Of a DNA stretch of 64,000 nt, positions 8,877 to 16,651 are shown piece by piece (the first letter of the stretch is position 1; every line of letters starts with the position of its first letter). This DNA comes from Citreimonas sp042096055. Its GTDB lineage: Bacteria > Pseudomonadota > Alphaproteobacteria > Rhodobacterales > Rhodobacteraceae. Where the stretch lies: the NCBI RefSeq assembly GCF_042096055.1, contig NZ_JBELMH010000003.1:27955-91954 (forward strand), given 5' to 3'. A model generated the notes under the pieces. That model was not told the DNA's origin. It did no database searches and saw only the letters and a program-made list of their open reading frames with translations. The position numbers and the translations under genes were made by a program.

Positions 8877-9625
8877 GCGGCAGCCTCGTCATCGCGGGGC
8901 TTGGCCCCGGGGCCGAGTCGCTGGTCACGCCCGAGGTGTCGGACGCGCTGGCCCTGGCGACCGACGTCGTCGGCTACATTCCCTACGTCGCGCGCGTGGC
9001 CGAGCGTCGCGGCCTAACGCTGCACCCGTCCGACAACCGCGTCGAACTCGACCGCTCGCGCCACGCGCTGGAGATGGCCGCCGAGGGCCGGCACGTGGTC
9101 GTCGTCTCCTCGGGCGATCCGGGCGTCTTCGCCATGGCGTCGGCGGTGTTCGAGGCGGTCGAGGCCGGGCCGCGTCCCTGGCGCGATCTCGACATCCGCG
9201 TCCTGCCCGGCATCACCGCCATGCTCGCCGCCGCCGCCCGCGCCGGCGCGCCGTTGGGCCACGATTTCTGCGCGATCAATCTTTCGGACAACCTCAAGCC
9301 CTGGGACCTGATCGAGAAGCGCCTGCGCCTCGCAGCCGAGGCCGACTTCGCCATGGCCTTCTACAACCCGCGCTCGAAATCCCGCCCCGAGGGCTTCGCC
9401 CGCACGCTCGCGGTGCTCAACGAGGCCTGCGGCGACGCGCGCCCGGTGATCTTCGCCCGCGCCGTCTCCACCCCGGACGAGGCCATCCGCACCGTGCCGC
9501 TGACGCAGGCCACGCCCGAGATGGCCGACATGCGCACCATGGTCATCGTCGGCTCGTCCACCACGCGGATCATCGAGCGCGCGGGCGCACCCTTCGTCTA
9601 CACGCCAAGGTCGGTACCCGCATGA
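8873..9625 (+). CDS. cobJ: Precorrin-3B C17-methyltransferase
   Basis: CobJ methylates C17 of precorrin-3B and contracts the ring to precorrin-4. The 250-residue protein shows the tetrapyrrole-methylase motifs GLGPGAESLVTPE, VVSSGDPGVFAMA and VLPGITAMLAAAARAGAPLGHDF, and the CobJ-typical AFYNPRSKSRP near residue 162. Its last 28 bp overlap the 3' end of cobK, which is read from the other strand. The upstream overlap with cobI is ATGA. Coupling to cobL cannot be direct, because cobK lies between them in opposite orientation. Confidence 0.97.
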   Translation: MSGSLVIAGLGPGAESLVTPEVSDALALATDVVGYIPYVARVAERRGLTLHPSDNRVELDRSRHALEMAAEGRHVVVVSSGDPGVFAMASAVFEAVEAGPRPWRDLDIRVLPGITAMLAAAARAGAPLGHDFCAINLSDNLKPWDLIEKRLRLAAEADFAMAFYNPRSKSRPEGFARTLAVLNEACGDARPVIFARAVSTPDEAIRTVPLTQATPEMADMRTMVIVGSSTTRIIERAGAPFVYTPRSVPA

Positions 9626-10353
9626 TCCAGCCAAGCCAGCGCGTCCTCGACCGAATGCACCTCGGTCCGCGCCGGCAGTGCCGGGCGGTCGATCATGATC
9701 ACCGGCAGGCCAAGGCGGCGCGCGGCCAAGATCTTGGCCACCGCGCCGGTCCCGCCCGCGTTCTTCGACACGACGATCTGGGTCCCGTGCTCGCGCATCA
9801 GGGCAAGGTCGTCGTCCTCGGTGAACGGCCCGCGATCGACGATCACGGTCGCGTCGGGGAACGGCAGCGCCTCCTTCGGCGGATCGACGAGGCGCAAGAG
9901 GTAGGCGTGCTGCGGGTTGGGCGCAAACTCGGCCAAGTGCATCCGGCCCACGGCCAGCATGACATGCGCGCGCGGCCCGTCGAGCGCGGCCACCGCGCCG
10001 GCGATATCCGGCACGCGCGTCCAGTCGTCGCCCGCCTGTTCCTGCCACGGCGGCCGGGTCAACGCGACCAGCGGCACGCCCGCCTCGGCGCAGGCGGCGA
10101 CGGCGTTCGCGCTCATCTGCGCCGCAAAGGGGTGGGTGCCGTCGACCACGTGCGTGATCGCATGTTCGCGCAGATACGCCACCAGCCCGCCTATGCCGCC
10201 GAACCCGCCCACGCGCTGCGGCAGCGGCTGGCGCACGGGCCGCTCGACCCGTCCGGCGAAGCTGATCGTGCCCGCGATGCCGGCTTCGGCCAGCGCGCGA
10301 CACAGCGCCGTCGCCTCGGTCGTGCCGCCGAGCACGAGAAGGTTGGGTCGCAT
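9598..10353 (-). CDS. cobK: Precorrin-6A reductase
   Basis: CobK reduces precorrin-6A to precorrin-6B with NADPH. The 251-residue protein starts MRPNLLVLGGTTEATALCRAL, a nucleotide-binding beta-alpha unit. It contains THVVDGTHPFAAQMSANA near residue 70 and VVSKNAGGTGAVAKILAAR near residue 200, both characteristic. It is the only gene on the minus strand inside the cob operon. It overlaps cobJ tail-to-tail by 28 bp, and its start codon interlocks with that of cobL (CATG). An AAGGAG ribosome site lies 8 bp upstream of its ATG, inside the first codons of cobL. Any promoter must lie within cobL, so operon transcripts run antisense across the whole gene. Confidence 0.95.
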   Translation of the reverse strand: MRPNLLVLGGTTEATALCRALAEAGIAGTISFAGRVERPVRQPLPQRVGGFGGIGGLVAYLREHAITHVVDGTHPFAAQMSANAVAACAEAGVPLVALTRPPWQEQAGDDWTRVPDIAGAVAALDGPRAHVMLAVGRMHLAEFAPNPQHAYLLRLVDPPKEALPFPDATVIVDRGPFTEDDDLALMREHGTQIVVSKNAGGTGAVAKILAARRLGLPVIMIDRPALPARTEVHSVEDALAWLDHAGTDLGV

Positions 10354-11545
10354 GGCTGACGCTCCTTGGCTGACGATCATCGGGCTGGGCGAAGATGGGC
10401 CGGACGGCCTGTGCGTTGCAAGCCGCGCGGCGCTCGATGCGGCGGAAATCGTCATGGGCCCGCCGCGCCACCTGTCGCTGCTGCCCGATGTGGGCGCGCG
10501 GCGGATCGACTGGCCGGTGCCCTTCGCCGACGGGGTCGAGACGCTGCTGTCCTGTCGCGGCACGCCCACGGTGGCGCTCGCCTCGGGCGATCCGTTCTGG
10601 TTCGGCGCGGGCACCACGCTCGCCGCGCGGCTGGAACGCAGTGAATGGCGCGCCTTGCCGGGCCGCTCGACCTTCTCGCTGGCCGCCGCGCGGCTGGGCT
10701 GGGCGCTCGAGACGACCGCCTGTTTCGGCCTGCACGCGGCCCCCCTGACGCGCCTGCGGCCGGCGCTGGCCCCGGGCCGGCGGCTGATCGTGCTGCTGCG
10801 CGGCGGCGATTCCGTGCACGCGCTGGCCGAGTACCTTTCCGCCGAGGGGTTCGGCGCTTCGACGCTGTCGGTCCTGCAGGCCCTCGGCGGCCCGCGCGAG
10901 GCAATGACGGAAGCCCGCGCCGACGCGCTGACGGGCGATTTCTCGCACCCGGTCTGCGTGGCGATCGCCGTGGCGGGCGACGGCGCCGTGCTGCCGCTCG
11001 CCTCGGGCCGCCCCGACGACTGGTTCGACAACGATGGCCAGATCACCAAGCGCCCGGTGCGCGCCATGACCCTCTCGGCGTTGGCCCCCCGGGCCTTCGA
11101 GCATCTGTGGGATATCGGCGGCGGCTCTGGCTCGATCGGCATCGAATGGCTGCTGGGCGATCCGACCCTGCGCGCCACCTGCGTCGAGCGGGACCCCGCC
11201 CGTGCCGCCCGCATCGCCGAGAACGCCGCGCGGCTGGGGCAGGACCGCCTGCGCGTGGTGACCGGAAGCGCCCCCCAGGCGCTCGACGGCCTCGACCCGC
11301 CCGACGCGGTCTTCGTCGGCGGCGGGCTGTCGCAGGCGCTGCTCGACCGTCTGACCGCGCTGCCCGCCGGCACGCGGATCGTCGCCAACGCCGTCACGCT
11401 GGAAAGCGAAGCCCTGATCGCCGCCGCGCAGGCGCGCCTCGGCGGTGCCGTGCTGCGGCTGGAGTTGTCGCAGGCCGCCCCGATCGGGCCGAGGCGCGGC
11501 TGGAAGGCCGCCTACCCGATCGTGCAATGGAGCGTCACGCTGTGA
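10352..11545 (+). CDS. cobL: Precorrin-6B C5,15-methyltransferase (decarboxylating)
   Basis: CobL is a fusion of CobE-type and CobT-type methylases (CbiE-CbiT). It methylates C5 and C15 of precorrin-6B and decarboxylates the C12 acetate, giving precorrin-8X. The 397-residue protein has an N-terminal tetrapyrrole methylase domain (IIGLGEDGPDGL, ALASGDPFWFGAG). Its C-terminal class I methyltransferase domain starts near residue 235 and has the SAM motif LWDIGGGSGSIGIEWL. The ATG overlaps the cobK start on the other strand by two bases. The stop TGA lies 11 bp before a scaffolding gap and is duplicated after it. Confidence 0.96.
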   Translation: MADAPWLTIIGLGEDGPDGLCVASRAALDAAEIVMGPPRHLSLLPDVGARRIDWPVPFADGVETLLSCRGTPTVALASGDPFWFGAGTTLAARLERSEWRALPGRSTFSLAAARLGWALETTACFGLHAAPLTRLRPALAPGRRLIVLLRGGDSVHALAEYLSAEGFGASTLSVLQALGGPREAMTEARADALTGDFSHPVCVAIAVAGDGAVLPLASGRPDDWFDNDGQITKRPVRAMTLSALAPRAFEHLWDIGGGSGSIGIEWLLGDPTLRATCVERDPARAARIAENAARLGQDRLRVVTGSAPQALDGLDPPDAVFVGGGLSQALLDRLTALPAGTRIVANAVTLESEALIAAAQARLGGAVLRLELSQAAPIGPRRGWKAAYPIVQWSVTL

Positions 11546-11555
11546 TCGTCGCGGG

Positions 11556-11655
11556 NNNNNNNNNNNNNNNNNNNNNNNNNNNNNNNNNNNNNNNNNNNNN
11601 NNNNNNNNNNNNNNNNNNNNNNNNNNNNNNNNNNNNNNNNNNNNNNNNNNNNNNN
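11556..11655. other. 100-N scaffold gap, flanked by an identical 55-bp overlap (false gap)
   Basis: The 55 bp at 11501-11555 recur exactly at 11656-11710, directly after the Ns. The two contigs therefore overlap, and the true sequence is most simply the single copy with no gap. The repeat covers the end of cobL and the start of cobE. The same 55-bp pattern flanks two other gaps in this window. Confidence 0.93.
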
Positions 11656-11696
11656 TGGAAGGCCGCCTACCCGATCGTGCAATGGAGCGTCACGCT

Positions 11697-12059
11697 GTGA
11701 TCGTCGCGGGGTTCGGGTTCCGCGCGGCCGCGACCGCCGACAGCCTGCGCGACGCGCTGGCCCGCGCCGGCAAGGACGCCGACGCACTGGCCACCGCCGC
11801 CGACAAGGCCGACGCGCCCGCGTTCACGGACTTCGCGCGGACGCTCGGCCTGCCCGTCCACGCCATCGCCCCGGACACACTCCGCGCGCAGCACACGCTC
11901 ACCGCCTCGGCCGCCTCGCGCGCCGCCCGCGACACGGGTTCGGTCGCCGAGGCCGCCGCCCTCGCCGCCGCCGGTCCCGGCGCGCACCTGCTTGCACCCC
12001 GCGCGATCTCGGGCGACAGGATGGCCACCTGCGCGCTTGCCATCGGAGGCACCCAGTGA
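11697..12059 (+). CDS. cobE: CobE/GbiG C-terminal family cobalamin biosynthesis protein
   Basis: CobE is a small protein related to the C-terminal domain of CbiG. It is needed in the aerobic pathway around the precorrin-4/-6A stage, and its exact role is unsettled. The sequence VIVAGFGFRAAATADSLRDAL at the N-terminus and SVAEAAALAAAGPGAHLLAPR further on match the family. I prefer the GTG at 11697: it overlaps the cobL stop (GTGA) and has GGAG 9 bp upstream. An in-frame ATG at 11682 has no ribosome site and would add five residues. The product is about 120 residues. The stop overlaps the cobM start. Confidence 0.88.
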   Translation: MIVAGFGFRAAATADSLRDALARAGKDADALATAADKADAPAFTDFARTLGLPVHAIAPDTLRAQHTLTASAASRAARDTGSVAEAAALAAAGPGAHLLAPRAISGDRMATCALAIGGTQ

Positions 12060-12865
12060 AAGTGCATTTCATCGGCGCCGGTCCCGGCGCGCCCGACCTG
12101 CTGACCCTGCGCGGCCGCGACCTGATCGCGTCCTGCCCCGTCTGCCTCTATGCCGGTTCGCTGGTGCCCGAGGCGGTGCTGGACCATTGCCCGCCCGGCG
12201 CGCGGATCGTGAACACGGCCCCCATGGACCTCGACGCGATCATGGCCGAGATCAAAGCCGCCCGCGACGCAGGCCACGACGTCGCCCGGCTGCATTCCGG
12301 CGACCTGTCGGTCTGGTCCGCGATGGGCGAGCAAGTCCGCCGCCTGCGCGCGCTCGACATCCCCTTCACCGTCACGCCCGGAGTGCCGTCCTTCTCGGCC
12401 GCCGCCGCCGCGTTGGAGGCAGAACTGACACTCCCGGGCCTCGCGCAATCGGTGGTGCTGACGCGCACGCCGGGACGGGCCTCGTCGATGCCCGAGGGCG
12501 AGACGCTGACCAACTTCGCCGCCACCGGCGCCACGCTGGCGATCCACCTGTCGATCGGGAACATCGCCCGCGTGGTGGCCGACCTGACGCCCGCCTACGG
12601 CCCCGACTGCCCCGTCGCCATCGTCTTCCGCGCAAGCTGGCCCGACGAGCGCATCATCCGCGGCACCCTGTCGGACATCGAATCCCGCCTCGACGACGGC
12701 ATCACCCGCACGGCGCTGATTCTCGTCGGTCCCGCGCTGGCCGGCGAAGGCTTCGACGAAAGCCGGCTCTACGCCGCGGATTACGACCGCCGCTACCGGC
12801 CCCAGACCGCCGACAGCCCCTGGGCCGGCTGGACGCCCGAGACCGAGGGCAAGAAGAATGGCTGA
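12056..12865 (+). CDS. cobM: Precorrin-4 C11-methyltransferase
   Basis: CobM methylates precorrin-4 at C11 to form precorrin-5. The 269-residue protein begins (GTG) KVHFIGAGPGAPDLLTLRG, the SAM-binding loop of tetrapyrrole methylases. It continues with CLYAGSLVP, LHSGDLSVW, VTPGVPSFSAAAAALEAELTLPG and VVLTRTPGRASSMPEGE, a clear CobM/CbiF signature. The GTG start overlaps the cobE stop (GTGA) and is served by GGAGG 6 bp upstream. The 3' end overlaps cobB by 8 bp. Confidence 0.96.
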   Translation: MKVHFIGAGPGAPDLLTLRGRDLIASCPVCLYAGSLVPEAVLDHCPPGARIVNTAPMDLDAIMAEIKAARDAGHDVARLHSGDLSVWSAMGEQVRRLRALDIPFTVTPGVPSFSAAAAALEAELTLPGLAQSVVLTRTPGRASSMPEGETLTNFAATGATLAIHLSIGNIARVVADLTPAYGPDCPVAIVFRASWPDERIIRGTLSDIESRLDDGITRTALILVGPALAGEGFDESRLYAADYDRRYRPQTADSPWAGWTPETEGKKNG

Positions 12866-14174
12866 CATCCCCGGCCTGATGATCTCGGCCCCCGCCTCGG
12901 GGACCGGCAAGACGACCGTGATGCTGGGCCTGCTGCGCGCGCTGGCCGAGGACGGGCTGACCGTCCAGCCCTTCAAGTCCGGCCCGGACTACATCGACCC
13001 GGCCTTCCACCTCGCCGCCAGCGGGCGCGCGTCCTTCAACCTCGACGGCTGGGCGATGGGGCCGCACCTGTGGGGCGCCATCGCCGCGCGCGCGCAGGGC
13101 GCCGATCTCTGCATCGCCGAGGGGTCGATGGGCCTTTACGACGGCGTCGCCACGCGCGGACAGCAGGGATACGGGTCGAGCGCCGAAACCGCCGCCGCGA
13201 TGGGCTGGCCGGTCGTGCTGGTGGTCGACGTGGGCGGGCAGGCGCAATCGGCCGCCGCCACCGCGATGGGCTTTCGCGACTACGCGCCCGAGTTGCCCTT
13301 CGCCGGCGTGATCCTGAACCGCGTCGCCTCGCCCCGTCACGAACGGCTGGTGCGCGCCGGCATGGATCGCGCGGGCATTCCCGTGCTCGGCTCGCTGCCC
13401 CGGCGCGGCGACCTCGCGCTGCCGGAACGCCACCTCGGCCTGATCCAGGCGGTCGAGCATCCCGACCTCGACGCCGCCATCGCGGGCTACGCAGCGTTCC
13501 TGCGCGACCATGTCGACCTGTCGGCAATCCGCGCGGCGGCAGCGGGTGGCGCCCTGTCCGCGCCGGGCGCCCTGCCCGACCCGCCGGTGCAGCGCATCGC
13601 CATCGCGCGCGACGCCGCGTTCAGCTTCACCTATCCCCACCTGCTCGAGGGCTGGCAGGCGAAGGGCGCGCAGATCCTGCCCTTCTCGCCGCTGGCCGAC
13701 GAGGCGCCGGATACGGACGCCGACATCGTCTGGCTGCCCGGCGGCTACCCGGAACTGCACGCAGGCCGGATCGCGGCCGCCACGACCTTCATGGGCGGCC
13801 TGCGCCGCCACGCCGAAACCCGCCCCGTGCACGGCGAATGCGGCGGCTACATGGTTCTGGGCGCGGCGCTGATCGACAAGGAGGGCGCGCGGCACGAAAT
13901 GGCCGGGCTGCTCGGCCTCGTCACCAGCTACGAAAAGCGCAAGTTCCACCTGGGCTATCGGCGCGCCGTGCTGCATTCGGCGCTGCCCGGCCACGCGCCC
14001 GGCACCGCGCTGCGCGGGCACGAATTCCACTACTCGACCATCCTCGACCAGCCCGACGCGCCGCTGGCGGCGGTGGCGGATGCCGACGGCAACCCGGTGC
14101 CCGAGACCGGCTCGGTCCGCGGGCACGCGTCCGGCACGTTCTTCCACCTCATCGCCGCCGAGGAGGCACCATGA
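12858..14174 (+). CDS. cobB: Hydrogenobyrinic acid a,c-diamide synthase
   Basis: CobB amidates carboxylates a and c of hydrogenobyrinic acid using ATP and glutamine, directly before cobalt insertion by CobNST. The 438-residue protein has the N-terminal P-loop SAPASGTGKTTVMLGLL and the KSGPDYIDPAFH segment. Its C-terminal class I glutaminase domain carries the nucleophilic cysteine in HGECGGYMVLG near residue 326 and HEFHYS with the catalytic histidine near residue 390. It overlaps cobM by 8 bp and cobA by 4 bp. Confidence 0.96.
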   Translation: MADIPGLMISAPASGTGKTTVMLGLLRALAEDGLTVQPFKSGPDYIDPAFHLAASGRASFNLDGWAMGPHLWGAIAARAQGADLCIAEGSMGLYDGVATRGQQGYGSSAETAAAMGWPVVLVVDVGGQAQSAAATAMGFRDYAPELPFAGVILNRVASPRHERLVRAGMDRAGIPVLGSLPRRGDLALPERHLGLIQAVEHPDLDAAIAGYAAFLRDHVDLSAIRAAAAGGALSAPGALPDPPVQRIAIARDAAFSFTYPHLLEGWQAKGAQILPFSPLADEAPDTDADIVWLPGGYPELHAGRIAAATTFMGGLRRHAETRPVHGECGGYMVLGAALIDKEGARHEMAGLLGLVTSYEKRKFHLGYRRAVLHSALPGHAPGTALRGHEFHYSTILDQPDAPLAAVADADGNPVPETGSVRGHASGTFFHLIAAEEAP

Positions 14175-14890
14175 CAGGGTTCATCAGCTTCGTCGGGTCC
14201 GGCCCGGGCGACCCCGAGCTTCTGACGCTCAAGGCGGTCGACCGGCTGAAGCGCGCCGACGCGGTGCTGTTCGACGACCTCTCCTCGGGGCCGATCCTGG
14301 AACACGTGCGGCGCGGCGCCGACCTCGTGGGCGTGGGCAAGCGGGCGGGCCGCGCCTCGCCCAAGCAGCACCACGTCAGCCGCCTGCTGGTCGACTACGC
14401 GCAGGACAACGCCCGCGTCGTGCGGCTGAAATCCGGCGACAGCGGCCTCTTCGGCCGGCTCGAGGAGGAACTGACGGCGGTGCGCGAGGCCGGCATCGAC
14501 TTCGAGATCATCCCCGGCGTGCCCTCGGCCTGCGCGGCGGCGGCGGCGGCGGGCATCCCGCTGACCCGCCGGCTGACCGCGCGGCGCGTGCAGTTCGTCA
14601 CCGGCCACGACGTGACCGGCGCCCTGCCCGAGGACGTCAACCTGGACGCGCTGGCCGACCCCCATGCCTCGACCGTCGTGTTCATGGGCAAGCGGACCTT
14701 CCCGGCGCTGCTGGCCAAGCTGATGGCGCGCGGCCTGCCCGGCGACACCCCCGCGATCCTGGCCGAGGCGGTCAGCACCCCCGACCAGCACGTGTCGCGC
14801 CACACCGTGGCCGCGCTGGCCGAAACGCTGTCGGCCGAGATCGGCAACAAGCCCGCGCTGATCCTCTACGGGCCGCTCGCCGACGCCTGA
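14171..14890 (+). CDS. cobA: Uroporphyrinogen-III C-methyltransferase
   Basis: CobA makes precorrin-2 by two SAM-dependent methylations (C2 and C7) of uroporphyrinogen III and so commits tetrapyrrole to the corrin branch. The 239-residue, single-domain protein has VGSGPGDPELLTLKAVDRL, VLFDDL, VGKRAG, RLKSGDSGLFGRLEEEL and the family C-terminus. It has no siroheme synthase (CysG) extension. An AGGAGG site lies 5 bp before the ATG, which overlaps the cobB stop (ATGA). A short hairpin (CGACGC/GCGTCG, 14881-14896) overlaps the stop codon and could weakly terminate the operon before the second riboswitch. Confidence 0.96.
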   Translation: MTGFISFVGSGPGDPELLTLKAVDRLKRADAVLFDDLSSGPILEHVRRGADLVGVGKRAGRASPKQHHVSRLLVDYAQDNARVVRLKSGDSGLFGRLEEELTAVREAGIDFEIIPGVPSACAAAAAAGIPLTRRLTARRVQFVTGHDVTGALPEDVNLDALADPHASTVVFMGKRTFPALLAKLMARGLPGDTPAILAEAVSTPDQHVSRHTVAALAETLSAEIGNKPALILYGPLADA

Positions 14891-14937
14891 GCGTCGCATT
14901 TGACCTTGAGCGAAACGGGCCGTGCTGACACAGTGAA

Positions 14938-15097
14938 TGCGTGCGGTGTCGCGCAGGCGACACTGGGAACCGGGTGAAATTCCCGGGCTGCCCCCGCAAC
15001 TGTAAGCGGTGAGCGCCGAGGCATATCCACTGGCCCCCAAGGGCTGGGAAGGACCGAAGGCGCATCGACCCGCGAGCCAGGAGACCGGCCGCACGCC
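14938..15097 (+). promoter_or_regulatory. Cobalamin riboswitch (second)
   Basis: This is a textbook B12 riboswitch. The closing stem pairs GTGCGG (14941-14946) with CCGCAC (15089-15094). Between them are GGGTGAAATTCCCGGGCTG, the CCCCCGCAACTGTAAGCGG core, and the B12 box GAGCCAGGAGACCGGCC near 15074-15090. It precedes the CbiM-like gene by about 65 bp and should repress it when cobalamin is abundant. It is a better match to consensus than the first riboswitch. Confidence 0.97.
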
Positions 15098-15162
15098 AAC
15101 AAGGCCCGAACGGGCCATCATTCCCGCTGCCGGAGGGGCAGCACCATATGGAAGGGACAGAC

Positions 15163-15837
15163 ATGCATATCGAACCGGGCGTCGTCGACGCGGCCAAGAT
15201 GGGCCTCGCCGTCACCACTGCCGCCGGCGCCATCGGCTATACCGCCAAGCTCGCCCTAAGCGAGCTGCGCACCGCAAAGGGCACCACGCTTGCCCTGCGC
15301 GCGGCCGCCGCGACCATCGGCACCTTCGCCTTCTTCGAGATCCTGCCGCACTTCCAGGCCGGCGTGTCCGAGGTGCACTTCATCCTTGGCACCACGCTGT
15401 TCCTGCTGCTGGGCGCGGCACCGGCGGCCATCGGCCTGATGCTGGGCCTGCTGCTGCAGGGCCTCACGCTGGCGCCCACGGACCTGCCGATGTTCTTCGT
15501 GAACGCCACCACGCTGCTGGTGCCGCTCTTCGCGATGACCGCGCTGGCGCGCCGCGTGATCCCGGCGGACACCGCCTATGTCGACCTGCGCTACACCGAC
15601 GTGCTGAAGCTTTCCGCGACGTACCAGGGCGGCGTCGTCGCCTGGGTCGCCTTCTGGGTGTTCTACGGCCAGGGCATCGGCGCCGAAAGCGCGGCCTCGG
15701 TCGCGACCTTCGCGGCGGCCTACTCGGTCGTGCTGCTGGTCGAGCCGATCGCCGACCTCGCGGCGCTTGCCGGCGCCAAGGCGCTGCGCGGCCGCACCGG
15801 CGGCTTCCTCTCGCCCCGCCTGCACGCCGCGGCCTGA
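15163..15837 (+). CDS. CbiM-like cobalt uptake membrane protein
   Basis: This is a 224-residue integral membrane protein with about six hydrophobic segments, related to the CbiM/NikM substrate-binding permease of ECF metal transporters. From the second ATG the protein begins MHIEPGVVDAA. The Met-His N-terminus is the metal-binding element of CbiM, so I chose 15163 (AAGGG 7 bp upstream) over the ATG at 15148, which would bury it. The segment HFQAGVSEVHFILGTTLFLLLG supplies further histidines. The second B12 riboswitch controls it, which fits cobalt import. No CbiN, CbiQ or CbiO gene is near, so it either works alone or uses ATPase units encoded elsewhere. Confidence 0.82.
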   Translation: MHIEPGVVDAAKMGLAVTTAAGAIGYTAKLALSELRTAKGTTLALRAAAATIGTFAFFEILPHFQAGVSEVHFILGTTLFLLLGAAPAAIGLMLGLLLQGLTLAPTDLPMFFVNATTLLVPLFAMTALARRVIPADTAYVDLRYTDVLKLSATYQGGVVAWVAFWVFYGQGIGAESAASVATFAAAYSVVLLVEPIADLAALAGAKALRGRTGGFLSPRLHAAA

Positions 15838-15855
15838 TCGCCCGACACGCACCCG

Positions 15856-15890
15856 CCCGGGCCTTCCGTCGAAGGCCCGGGCTTTTCTTT
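15856..15890 (+). terminator. Rho-independent terminator after the CbiM-like gene
   Basis: An 11-bp perfect stem (CCCGGGCCTTC, 15856-15866, with GAAGGCCCGGG, 15871-15881) has a CGTC loop and is followed by CTTTTCTTT. The U-tract ends only 26 bp before the TTG start of cobF, so cobF is reached by read-through or by an unseen promoter in this short space. Confidence 0.9.
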
Positions 15891-15916
15891 GCGCCGCTTC
15901 CTGTTCGGAGCCTTCC

Positions 15917-16651
15917 TTGATCCGCGATCTCTGGCTCATCGGCATCGGCACCGGCTCGCCCCGGCACGTGACGCTGGAGGGCGCGCAGGCCCTGCGCGAC
16001 GCCGCCGCGATCCTTCTGCCGCTCAAGGCGGGCAAGGACGATCTCGCCCATCTGCGCCGCCGAATCCTCGACGCCAGCGGCAGCACCGCGCGGATCGTGC
16101 CCTTCGACTATCCCGTCCGCGACGAGAGCCTGCCCTACCAGGACCGCGTCGCCGCCTGGCACGACGAGATCGCGCGCCGCTGGCAGGCGGCGTTCGACGC
16201 GCCCCCGGACGGCCCCGTAGCACTGCTGGTCTGGGGCGACCCATCGCTCTACGACAGCACGCTGCGCATCGCCGAGCGGCTGGAGCCGCGCCCGCGCGTC
16301 CGCGTCGTGCCCGGCATCACCGCGATCCAGGCGCTGACCGCGGCGCACGCGATCCCGCTCAACACCGTGAACGGCCCCGTGACGATCACCACCGGCCGCC
16401 GGCTGCACGACGAAGGCTGGCCGCCGGGCGCGGACACGATCGTCGTCATGCTGGATGCCGAATGCCGCTTCCGCGACCTCGACCCGGCCGGCCTGCACAT
16501 CTGGTGGGGCGCCTACCTGGGCAGCGAGGACCAGATCCTGCGCAGCGGGCCCGTCGCCGAGACAGCCGACGACATCCTCGCCACCCGGCAAGCCGCGCGC
16601 GAGCGTCACGGCTGGATCATGGACACCTATCTGCTGCGCCGCGCGCCCTAG
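15917..16651 (+). CDS. cobF: Precorrin-6A synthase (deacetylating)
   Basis: CobF methylates C1 of precorrin-5 and releases acetate, giving precorrin-6A. It is specific to the aerobic pathway. The 244-residue protein matches the tetrapyrrole methylase fold with LIGIGTGSPRHVTLEGAQAL, AAILLPLKAGKDDL, LLVWGDPSLYDS and VVPGITAIQALTAAHAIPLN. The only start that leaves a normal N-terminus is TTG at 15917, with CGGAG 7 bp upstream. An in-frame extension to 15767 would run through the terminator and the end of the CbiM-like gene. The stop overlaps that of the convergent monooxygenase gene (CTAG). Confidence 0.92.
   Translation: MIRDLWLIGIGTGSPRHVTLEGAQALRDAAAILLPLKAGKDDLAHLRRRILDASGSTARIVPFDYPVRDESLPYQDRVAAWHDEIARRWQAAFDAPPDGPVALLVWGDPSLYDSTLRIAERLEPRPRVRVVPGITAIQALTAAHAIPLNTVNGPVTITTGRRLHDEGWPPGADTIVVMLDAECRFRDLDPAGLHIWWGAYLGSEDQILRSGPVAETADDILATRQAARERHGWIMDTYLLRRAP

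Noticed and set aside
11501..11710. A 55-bp direct duplication at the cobL/cobE border (and the same at two other gaps) as a real repeat or insertion scar
   Set aside because: All three duplications have the same length and bracket 100-N placeholders, which is an assembly signature.
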